Part shown: in pieces, positions 1 through 5,197 of the stretch
How positions within the stretch are numbered: the first letter of the stretch is position 1
Layout: each line of letters starts with the position of its first letter
Source: an uncultured Mucilaginibacter sp.
GTDB lineage: Bacteria; Bacteroidota; Bacteroidia; Sphingobacteriales; Sphingobacteriaceae
DNA: 6,439 bases
NCBI GenBank assembly: GCA_946479225.1
Contig: CAMLFI010000152.1
Location: 1 to 6,439 of the forward strand
Reading direction: 5' to 3'
Notes under the pieces: model-generated
Databases searched by the model: none
What the model was told of the DNA's origin: nothing
The model's input: the letters and a program-made list of their open reading frames with translations, nothing else
Program-made: the position numbers and the translations under genes

Positions 1-699
1 CTCAATTCATCAGGATTATATATCGATAAATCAGAAAACGTTTTTGATATAGTTTCGATTAACAATGAAAAACCGGTAAGCCAGACGGTATTTATCACTG
101 CACAAATAAAACCTGAAGGAAAGATTGAAGGCACAGCTAGTATAAGAAGCGGCGGTTATAACAGAACAGCCGCCGTAACAAGGTATAAAACAGACGGCGA
201 ACAAAAATACATTGATTATTTGCGCAATGACGATAACAATATAAAAGTTGCTTCTTTAAAGTTTGATAATTTAGATACGGATACTTTGCCATTACTCCAT
301 ACGGTCAATTTCAGTGCGCAGCTTGCCGGGTCAGACGAGTCATATATTTATCTTAATCCTAACTTATTTTCTTTATTAAAAAAGAACCCATTTTTAGCCG
401 AGACCAGGCTAACAGATATTGAATTTGGTTACGCCAGAACTTTTAGCGTAGGTGGAAGATACACACTGCCGGCCGGGTTTAAAGTTGATGCAATGCCGAA
501 ATCGGGCAAAGTAGTTATGCCCGACAAAAGCGTTGTGCTAACCCGTATAGTTGGCGAGCAGGATGGGGTTTTATCTGTTCGGTACGTTGTTGAGTTTAAT
601 AATGCTATCTATTTAAAGAAAGACTATCCGGATTTCAGGGCCTTTGTTAAGGTTTTATATGAGATGCTGAACGAGCCTATAATATTAAAAAAGGGTTGA
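1..699 (+). CDS. DUF3857/DUF3858 (transglutaminase-like) protein, 5'-truncated by the window
   Basis: The frame is open from base 1 to the TGA at 697-699, giving 232 residues of the C-terminal part; the true start lies outside the window. The internal TTG at 220 is not a credible start, because the 73 codons before it continue the same homologous region. Residues around 30-75 match the linker after the transglutaminase core in the downstream paralogue (both have a GxY segment followed by a YL motif). The rest looks like DUF3858: an IYLNPNLF strand, an ENPF-like NPFLAETR segment, FGY, a 'LPAGFKVDAMPKS' turn and a terminal DYPDFRAFVK...ILKK helix. The family is common in Bacteroidota, is generally exported and has no settled function. 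The catalytic core is not visible here. The next gene starts 4 nt downstream, so co-transcription is likely. Family assignment is confident; function is unknown. Confidence 0.85.
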   Translation, partial: LNSSGLYIDKSENVFDIVSINNEKPVSQTVFITAQIKPEGKIEGTASIRSGGYNRTAAVTRYKTDGEQKYIDYLRNDDNNIKVASLKFDNLDTDTLPLLHTVNFSAQLAGSDESYIYLNPNLFSLLKKNPFLAETRLTDIEFGYARTFSVGGRYTLPAGFKVDAMPKSGKVVMPDKSVVLTRIVGEQDGVLSVRYVVEFNNAIYLKKDYPDFRAFVKVLYEMLNEPIILKKG

Positions 700-703
700 T
701 AGG

Positions 704-2629
704 ATGAGGTCCAAATACATACTTTCAAGTTTGGCTTTGTGTTTTGCATGGGTTGCGGGTATTGGCCAAATTAAACCGATTACGCCAGAGCTATACAAGG
801 CGTCCTCCATCCCCGATTCGTTAAAGCAAGATGCTCATTCGGTGGTGCGGTATAGCTCGCAGGAAACAATAATTAAAGGACCGGGCAAAACGGAAGTGAC
901 CTATCATAGCATTACGACAGTTTTGGATGAAAAAGGCGATCATGAAGGCGAGCTGGCGTTGGTTTACGACAAGAAATTTAACCAGGTAAATGATGCTCAG
1001 GTACTTATTTATGATGCAAATGGTAAGCTAGTAAAAAAGTATCGCAAAAGCGATTTTTATGATCGCGCAGCTACAGACGATCAAACGCTGGCCAGCAATT
1101 ACCGGGTATTGCTGTTTAGCCACACTATATCAAGCTATCCATCAACCATAGAGATAATTTGGGAACGTACGACCAACAGCTATCTCGATCTGGGTCGTTG
1201 GCGTTATTTAACAGAGGAGACCGCGGTAGAGAACGCCTATTATAGGGTTTCAGCAATTCCCTCGGTGGGGTTCAGATACAAGAATAATAATACCAGTATA
1301 ACACCACGCATTTCAAAAAATGGCGGTTACGATGTTTATGAATGGAATGTACATTCTTTAAAGGCAGTTAAGCCAGAGGAAGATGCACTTGATTGGCGTG
1401 TTTACCCAAATATTGTATTTGCAGCAAACCAGTTTGAGTTTGATGGAATACCCGGTGATCTGAGTACGTGGCAGTCATACGGTAAATGGTACCAGGGCTT
1501 AAACGCCGAGGGGCTTGACCTAAGCCCCCAACGGGCTGAAGAGATACGTGTTGTGACAGCCAACTTGCCTACCGACAAGGCAAAAGCAAAGTTTTTATAT
1601 GAGTACCTTCAAAAAAACATGCATTACGTAAGCATTCAGCTAGGTATTGGTGGCCTTAAGCCGTTCCCGGCCATGTTTGTTGATCAAAAGAAATATGGAG
1701 ATTGCAAGGCTTTATCTAATTACATGGTAGCCATGCTTAAGGCGGTTAATATACCGGCATATTATGCTTTGATACAGGGTGAAACAAATGGCGAACCGGC
1801 CGATCCGTCATTTCCGGCCGATCCGTTTAATCATATAATAGTATGCGTACCTTTTAAAGGTGATACAACCTGGTTAGAATGCACAAGCAACACGGCGGTT
1901 TTTGGCAAACTCGGCTCGTTCACAGAAAATCGCAACGCTTTACTTATTACAGAAAATGGCGGCAAACTGGTTAATACCCCAAAAAGCACATACCAGGATA
2001 ACCGGTTTAACAGCGAGGTGAATGTGGTTTTAGACGGTGAAGGTGGTGCAAAGGCATCTATAAACATTAAGAGTACGGGCGAGTACCGTGATATGTACCT
2101 TGCGCTTGCTTCAAAAAAGTTTGATGATCAAAAAGGCTTTCTTATTAATTACCTCAACTTAAAGCAGCCCTCGCAGCTCAACTTTAAAGATGCAAAGGAT
2201 GCCGAAGGCACCAAAGAACTGAATATTGATTTGGACTATGACAGTTTCGCCGAGGTTATGGCCGGAAATAAGCGGTTTTATCGCCCGCAGGTAATGAATT
2301 TGTTTAATGCCACCGTGCCCATTCTGGAGAAGCGCAAGGGTGATTTTTTCTTTGATCACCCAATGCAAAAAGTTTGTGTAACTAATATTAGTCTACCTGC
2401 CGATTTTGAGGTGGAAACTTTACCTGCCAATACAAGTATTAAGTTTACATATGGCACTTATGATGTAAGTTACGTTTATGATAAGGACAAAAATAAAGTT
2501 GTAAGCACCGCTAAGTTTTTGCTGACCAACCATGTAATACCAGCCGCAAAGTATACAGAGATGCAAGAGTATTTGGATAACATTGTTAAAGCACAAAATA
2601 AAAAACTGGTAATACGCAAGAAGGCATAA
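704..2629 (+). CDS. DUF3857 domain-containing transglutaminase-like exported protein
   Basis: A complete 641-residue protein. Residues 1-21 form a signal peptide (MRSKY, a hydrophobic stretch to VAGIG, then Q), so export to the periplasm or envelope is expected. Residues about 45-260 are the DUF3857 beta-rich region. Residues about 290-400 are a transglutaminase-like core: the family motif YVSIQLGIGG (308-317) precedes KYGDCKALSNYM with candidate nucleophile Cys334; NHIIV supplies His377; WLECT supplies Glu392 where many relatives have Asp. Residues about 560-641 form a DUF3858-like C-terminal domain ending in a Lys-rich tail. The triad layout suggests cysteine-peptidase or transamidase chemistry, but the substrate is unknown. 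The ATG at 704 places the signal peptide at the N-terminus, so I chose it. The gene sits 4 nt after a paralogue and 10 nt before aat. An 18-nt in-frame near-duplication lies just before His377. Family call firm, activity inferred. Confidence 0.9.
   Translation: MRSKYILSSLALCFAWVAGIGQIKPITPELYKASSIPDSLKQDAHSVVRYSSQETIIKGPGKTEVTYHSITTVLDEKGDHEGELALVYDKKFNQVNDAQVLIYDANGKLVKKYRKSDFYDRAATDDQTLASNYRVLLFSHTISSYPSTIEIIWERTTNSYLDLGRWRYLTEETAVENAYYRVSAIPSVGFRYKNNNTSITPRISKNGGYDVYEWNVHSLKAVKPEEDALDWRVYPNIVFAANQFEFDGIPGDLSTWQSYGKWYQGLNAEGLDLSPQRAEEIRVVTANLPTDKAKAKFLYEYLQKNMHYVSIQLGIGGLKPFPAMFVDQKKYGDCKALSNYMVAMLKAVNIPAYYALIQGETNGEPADPSFPADPFNHIIVCVPFKGDTTWLECTSNTAVFGKLGSFTENRNALLITENGGKLVNTPKSTYQDNRFNSEVNVVLDGEGGAKASINIKSTGEYRDMYLALASKKFDDQKGFLINYLNLKQPSQLNFKDAKDAEGTKELNIDLDYDSFAEVMAGNKRFYRPQVMNLFNATVPILEKRKGDFFFDHPMQKVCVTNISLPADFEVETLPANTSIKFTYGTYDVSYVYDKDKNKVVSTAKFLLTNHVIPAAKYTEMQEYLDNIVKAQNKKLVIRKKA
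1796..1831 (+). repeat. 18-nt in-frame tandem near-duplication inside the transglutaminase-like gene
   Basis: Two adjacent 18-nt units (1796-1813 and 1814-1831) share an identical first 13 bases, CCGGCCGATCCGT. They encode PADPSF then PADPFN, directly before the candidate catalytic His377. The near-identical DNA suggests a recent slippage duplication, though codon constraint on a repeated PADP peptide could also explain it. Confidence 0.6.
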
Positions 2630-2634
2630 ATTTG
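2627..2634 (+). promoter_or_regulatory. Possible -7 element (TAnnTTTG) just before aat
   Basis: TAAATTTG fits the Bacteroidota sigma-A -7 consensus TAnnTTTG exactly. It overlaps the TAA stop of the upstream gene and ends 5 nt before the aat ATG. No TTG or TTTG lies at the usual 17-23 nt upstream, so only half a promoter is visible. If real, the aat message would have almost no leader. Chance occurrence in AT-rich DNA is quite possible. Confidence 0.22.
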
Positions 2635-2639
2635 CCCTG

Positions 2640-3269
2640 ATGATATTCAGGCTGAATGAAGATATAATATTCCCACCAGTGGAGTTAGCAGAGCCCGATG
2701 GCTTGCTGGCTGTAGGCGGCGACCTTTCAGTACCACGCCTGCAGTTGGCTTATAAAAGCGGCATTTTCCCCTGGTACAGCGACGACACCCCGATACTATG
2801 GTATGCCCCACATGAGCGCTTTGTGCTTTACCCTGAGGAGTTACGGGTAAGCAAATCCATGCAGAAAATTTTAAGACAAAACTTATTTACAGTTACCACT
2901 GATAAAACGTTTGCTGATGTAATCAACGCTTGCTCGCAAGTACCACGCCCCGGTCAGGATGGCACCTGGATAACCGATGATATGAAAGAGGCCTACGTGC
3001 GTTTGCATCAGGAGGGGATTGCCCATTCGGTTGAAGTATGGCGAAATGATGAATTGGTTGGCGGTGCTTACGGCGTTGCCGTGGGGAAAGTTTTCTGCGG
3101 CGAAAGTATGTTTGCAAAGGTAAGTAATGCATCAAAACTCGCTTTAATATCGCTTTGCGAAAGCCAAAAATACAAGTTGATTGATTGCCAGGTTTATACA
3201 GAGCATCTGGAATCAATGGCTGCACGGATGATAAGCCGCGAAGAATATATGGCATTATTGACTGAATAA
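2640..3269 (+). CDS. aat: Leucyl/phenylalanyl-tRNA--protein transferase
   Basis: The 209-residue product transfers Leu or Phe from aminoacyl-tRNA to proteins beginning with Arg or Lys, making them N-end substrates for ClpS/ClpAP degradation in the cytoplasm. Family motifs appear in order: DGLLAVGGDLS (20-30), AYKSGIFPWY (37-46), TWIT (109-112), AYVRLHQEGIAHSVEVW (118-134), LVGGAYGV (139-146), GESMFAK (154-160) with Glu155, and IDCQ (181-184) with Asp182 and Gln184, the residues tied to catalysis in the E. coli enzyme. The C-terminal HLESMAAR differs from the usual HL-S-(L/M)-G-A-R in having Ala for Gly. It is shorter than E. coli Aat (234 residues) but looks complete. The ATG at 2640 puts the conserved FP...DGLLA at the expected place. 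It lies 10 nt after the DUF3857 gene and 43 nt before ruvC. Confidence 0.96.
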   Translation: MIFRLNEDIIFPPVELAEPDGLLAVGGDLSVPRLQLAYKSGIFPWYSDDTPILWYAPHERFVLYPEELRVSKSMQKILRQNLFTVTTDKTFADVINACSQVPRPGQDGTWITDDMKEAYVRLHQEGIAHSVEVWRNDELVGGAYGVAVGKVFCGESMFAKVSNASKLALISLCESQKYKLIDCQVYTEHLESMAARMISREEYMALLTE

Positions 3270-3271
3270 TG
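3253..3271. repeat. Small AT-rich inverted repeat spanning the aat stop codon
   Basis: CATTATT (3253-3259) and AATAATG (3265-3271) form a perfect 7-bp inverted repeat around a GACTG loop, and the aat TAA stop (3267-3269) is in the right arm. TGAATAAT occurs at 3263-3270 and again at 3277-3284, and ATTATTGA, the octamer of the greA-HIT repeat, occurs at 3254-3261. No T-tract follows, so it is not an obvious terminator. The stem is weak and could be chance. Confidence 0.3.
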
Positions 3272-3312
3272 AGTGTTGAATAATTAACTTTACGCACAGC
3301 GATAAAGCAAAA

Positions 3313-3891
3313 ATGCAGCAAATAACCAGCGCCAAAGAGCGGATAATTTTAGGTATTGACCCCGGCACGGCCGTAATGGGATATGGGTTGGTGAAACAAA
3401 CCGGCTCTAAAACCGAGTTGATAAGCCTGGGCGTGGTTAAAATGGAAAAGATTGACGACCACATGCTAAAGCTGCAGCGTATATTTGAAAAAACAGTGGC
3501 TCTTATTGACAATTACAAACCGGATTGCCTGGCTATTGAAGCGCCGTTTTACGGCAAAAACATCCAGGTTATGCTAAAGCTGGGTCGCGCTCAAGGGGTT
3601 GCTATGGCTGCTGCGTTGTCCAGAAATATTGATGTTACTGAATACTCTCCACGTAAGATAAAACAATCTATAACAGGCAATGGCAACGCCACGAAAGAAC
3701 AGGTGGCCGGTATGCTGCAACGCTTGTTAAACTTTACCGAAACGCCAGATTTTTTAGACGCGACGGATGGTTTGGCTGTAGCGGTTTGTCACTCGTTTCA
3801 GAATGTAGCCACGGGTAAAGGCGGTGCTATAAAAAACTATTCGGGGTGGGAGAATTTTGTGAAGGATAATTCAAAGAGGATTGTGAAGTAG
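3313..3891 (+). CDS. ruvC: Crossover junction endodeoxyribonuclease RuvC
   Basis: This 192-residue protein is the Holliday-junction resolvase that cuts four-way junctions symmetrically, working with the RuvAB branch-migration motor in recombinational repair. The four acidic metal ligands of the RNase H-like fold are all visible: Asp16 in IILGIDPGTAVMGYG, Glu76 in LAIEAPFYGKN, and Asp149 and Asp152 in FLDATDGLAVAVCHSF, corresponding to E. coli Asp7, Glu66, Asp138 and Asp141. GRAQGVAMAAA and YSPRKIKQSITGNGNATKEQV, both typical of RuvC, lie between. A short Lys-rich tail follows. The ATG at 3313 leaves only about 10 residues before the first strand, as expected. A weak -7-like TAACTTTA lies at 3285-3292, with the nearest TTG 24 nt upstream, slightly too far. 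ruvA and ruvB are not in the window. The stop is followed within 9 nt by the octamer repeat. Confidence 0.97.
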   Translation: MQQITSAKERIILGIDPGTAVMGYGLVKQTGSKTELISLGVVKMEKIDDHMLKLQRIFEKTVALIDNYKPDCLAIEAPFYGKNIQVMLKLGRAQGVAMAAALSRNIDVTEYSPRKIKQSITGNGNATKEQVAGMLQRLLNFTETPDFLDATDGLAVAVCHSFQNVATGKGGAIKNYSGWENFVKDNSKRIVK

Positions 3892-3899
3892 ATGTTGAA

Positions 3900-4060
3900 T
3901 AGATGTGCAAATGCGTGGATGTGCAAATGTGCAGATGTTTGAATGTTGGTTAAGCAGGAAAAGTAATTCGCTAAGTGCCGGCATCTGCACATCCTCACAT
4001 TTGCATATCTGCACATTTAAATCATCTGCACATCCACGCATTTGCATATCTGCACATCTA
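3900..4060. repeat. Octanucleotide-periodic inverted repeat between convergent ruvC and HIT genes
   Basis: The left arm read on the plus strand from 3902 is six consecutive octamers, all starting RATG: GATGTGCA, AATGCGTG, GATGTGCA and AATGTGCA, then two degenerate units to 3949. The right arm read on the minus strand from 4058 down to 3978 is ten such units, with one extra base at 4018; GATGTGCA and GATATGCA dominate. The arms face each other around a loop of about 28 nt that shows no pattern. The best stem pairs 3901-3924 with 4028-4051 (24 positions, the only non-Watson-Crick pair being G-T at 3905/4047), and 3927-3937 pairs perfectly with 3982-3992. Short frames open through it give His/Cys-rich peptides that are by-products of the repeat. 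No T-tract marks it as a standard terminator, but its place between convergent genes fits a 3'-end structure. Confidence 0.88.
3982..4057. repeat. 35-bp direct repeat within the right arm of the octamer dyad
   Basis: Positions 3982-4016 and 4023-4057 match at 33 of 35 bases; they differ only at 3995/4036 and 3997/4038. The copies are offset by 41 nt with a 6-nt TTAAAT spacer. Each starts with CATCTGCACAT and ends with TATCTGCACAT. The copy proves that the right arm grew by duplicating a block of several octamers, whereas the left arm has only one equivalent block. Confidence 0.85.
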
Positions 4061-4450
4061 CAACGCTGCTTTTATCTTATCAGCAATGGCTTGAAATTCG
4101 TCTGAAGAAAGCTGCAGTTTTGGCTTGGAAAAATCCATATCGCGCATGCCATTCAGGGGAACAAGATGAACGTGCGCATGAGGCACTTCTAACCCTAAAA
4201 CGGTTACGCCAATGCGATCACAGGGGATAACTTTTTTCATGGCAGTGGCCACAATTTTTGCGAATATCATTAAACCCGTGTAGGTTTCGTCATCCAGATC
4301 AAACAACCTGTCAACCTCTTTTTTAGGTATTACCAGCAGATGCCCTTCAACCAACGGATTTATATCCAAAAATGCCAGAAACTCGTTGCTTTCTGCCACT
4401 TTATATGCCGGTATATCCCCCGCTACTATTTTTGAAAAGATGCTTGCCAT
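4058..4450 (-). CDS. HIT-family protein (HinT-like nucleotide-binding hydrolase)
   Basis: The 130-residue product has the histidine triad PHAHVHLVP with His91, His93 and His95; His93 is the expected nucleophile. The upstream part is also typical: SIFSKIVAGDIPAYKV (3-18), FLAFLDINPLVEGHLLVIPK (24-43) with a conserved His37. HIT proteins of this type hydrolyse nucleoside phosphoramidates or adenylates in the cytoplasm; the natural substrate is usually unknown. Length and N-terminus match the HinT branch, so the ATG at 4450 is secure. The gene lies 88 nt downstream of greA on the same strand, and the two may share a transcript, but an octamer hairpin sits between them. The TAG stop (4058-4060) lies inside the end of the ruvC-HIT dyad, so the last codons border directly on repeat DNA. 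Confidence 0.95.
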   Translation of the reverse strand: MASIFSKIVAGDIPAYKVAESNEFLAFLDINPLVEGHLLVIPKKEVDRLFDLDDETYTGLMIFAKIVATAMKKVIPCDRIGVTVLGLEVPHAHVHLVPLNGMRDMDFSKPKLQLSSDEFQAIADKIKAAL

Positions 4451-4454
4451 GTGT

Positions 4455-4542
4455 TTAATTATTGAATTACTGAATTATTGAGTTTATGAATGAATTTAAA
4501 AATCAATAATTCAGTAATTCATTAAATCAATAATTAATTTAC
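4455..4542. repeat. AT-rich octanucleotide-periodic inverted repeat between greA and the HIT gene
   Basis: On the plus strand ATTATTGA (4458-4465), ATTACTGA (4466-4473), ATTATTGA (4474-4481) and GTTTATGA (4482-4489) follow one another on an exact 8-nt period. On the minus strand ATTATTGA (4534-4527), TTTAATGA, ATTACTGA (4518-4511) and ATTATTGA (4510-4503) do the same from the other side. Positions 4463-4481 and 4503-4521 form a perfect 19-bp inverted repeat around a 21-nt loop. The right end reaches the greA stop codon (4539-4541) and the left end is a few bases from the HIT start. A structure here in the minus-strand transcript could separate or protect the two messages. It has the same layout as the 3900-4060 repeat with a different word. 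Confidence 0.85.
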
Positions 4543-5012
4543 CTGCTTATCTCTAATACCTCAAACTCCATTTTACCTGCGGGTACAGTTATCTCGGCTA
4601 TTTCGCCTACTGATTTACCTAACAGGCCCTTAGCTATTGGTGATGCTACCGAAATTTTTCCGGATTTCATATCCGCTTCGCTCTCGGCTACCAGTTGGTA
4701 GCTCATGGTGGCGCCGCTTTTTACATTTTTTATTTTAACTATGGATAGCGCCAGCACTTTTGATGTATCCAGCTTCGACTCGTCTAATAAACGCGCTGAT
4801 GCCAACGTTTCCTGCAATTGCGAAATTTTAGCTTCGTGTAAGCCCTGCGCTTCTTTAGCAGCATCGTACTCAGCATTTTCAGACAGGTCGCCCTTATCCC
4901 GCGCCTCTGCAATAGCTTTTGATATATTGGAACGCCCGGTTGTTTTAGCTTCCTGTAATTCTTGTTTTAATTTTTCTAAACCTTCTTTGGTAAAATATGC
5001 TACCTCTGCCAT
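4539..5012 (-). CDS. greA: Transcription elongation factor GreA
   Basis: The 157-residue protein enters the secondary channel of RNA polymerase and stimulates cleavage of backtracked RNA. The N-terminal coiled coil (about 8-75) carries the signature EARDKGDLSENAEYDAAKEAQ region (36-56), with Asp42 and Glu45 at the tip matching E. coli Asp41 and Glu44. The C-terminal FKBP-like domain ends with SPIAKGLLGKSVGEIAEITVPAG and FEVLEI. Length is normal for the family. The start MAEVAYFTKEGLEKL is typical, so the ATG at 5012 is secure. Upstream, an intrinsic terminator for the previous gene and a possible promoter suggest that greA starts its own transcript. Downstream come the AT-rich octamer hairpin and the HIT gene. 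Confidence 0.97.
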   Translation of the reverse strand: MAEVAYFTKEGLEKLKQELQEAKTTGRSNISKAIAEARDKGDLSENAEYDAAKEAQGLHEAKISQLQETLASARLLDESKLDTSKVLALSIVKIKNVKSGATMSYQLVAESEADMKSGKISVASPIAKGLLGKSVGEIAEITVPAGKMEFEVLEISR

Positions 5013-5016
5013 AACT

Positions 5017-5046
5017 CAATAATATTTTTATCAATTGATCGCCAAA
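5017..5046 (-). promoter_or_regulatory. Possible greA promoter (Bacteroidota type)
   Basis: On the minus strand TTTG (5046-5043, end of an 8-T run) is followed after 18 nt by TATTATTG (5024-5017), one mismatch from TAnnTTTG. The spacing fits the TTG-N17-23-TAnnTTTG pattern. The -7 box ends only 4 nt before the greA ATG, so the transcript would be nearly leaderless, which lowers confidence. Upstream, 5047-5063 is an unusually G-rich stretch on this strand (GCGGGGAGGGCGG) with no pairing partner found. Confidence 0.3.
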
Positions 5047-5088
5047 AAAAACCGCCCTCCCCGCTTAAGAAAAGGACGCATTGACTTT

Positions 5089-5130
5089 AAAAACAAACAA
5101 GACTATGCAGGTATGCCCGTATAGTCTTGT
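5089..5130 (-). terminator. Intrinsic terminator of the dehydrogenase transcript
   Basis: Positions 5130-5121 and 5106-5097 read on the minus strand form a perfect 10-bp stem (ACAAGACTAT / ATAGTCTTGT). After one A-C mismatch the stem continues with C-G, G-T, G-C and G-C pairs closed by a CATA loop. The stem is followed directly by TTGTTTTT (5096-5089). The T-tract is only on this side, so it works in the minus direction, ending the transcript 67 nt after the dehydrogenase stop and before greA. Confidence 0.75.
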
Positions 5131-5175
5131 CCATGTATTAAACGAAGATAAGTCTTTTAAGTTTTAATCTCCAAA

Positions 5176-5197
5176 TTTTTTGTGCGAGCACAAAAAA
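5176..5197. repeat. Perfect short palindrome next to the dehydrogenase stop codon
   Basis: TTTTTTGTGC (5176-5185) and GCACAAAAAA (5188-5197) are perfect reverse complements around GA. It touches the stop codon at 5198-5200. In both directions the T-run is on the 5' arm and the A-run on the 3' arm, the opposite of a normal terminator, and only TTT follows on the minus strand. It may be an extra 3'-end hairpin rather than a terminator. Confidence 0.7.

Noticed and set aside
220..699. A separate 159-residue gene starting at TTG 220
   Set aside because: The frame is open from base 1 and the residues before 220 match the homologous region of the downstream paralogue, so this is the tail of a longer truncated gene.
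2923..3321. Minus-strand open frame over aat
   Set aside because: It is antisense to a gene with all Aat motifs, and its peptide shows no family features. The same applies to the antisense frames over the transglutaminase-like gene, ruvC, greA and the dehydrogenase.
3900..4060. CRISPR array or attachment site
   Set aside because: There are no uniform spacers and no cas genes; the units are adjacent octamers in two inverted arms. No integrase or tRNA gene is present to support an attachment site.
3905..4230. Two short plus-strand open frames (3905-4105 and 4042-4230) giving His/Cys-rich peptides
   Set aside because: They translate the octamer repeat and the antisense of the HIT gene. The repeated His, Ile, Cys and Thr residues follow from the repeat word, and no domain is recognisable.
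5047..5063. G-quadruplex upstream of greA on the minus strand
   Set aside because: The block has runs of four, three and two G only, which does not meet the usual four runs of three.
5176..5197. Palindrome as a bidirectional intrinsic terminator
   Set aside because: In both directions the T-run precedes the GC core and the A-run follows it, the reverse of a terminator. The hairpin at 5097-5130 with its T-tract is the better candidate.
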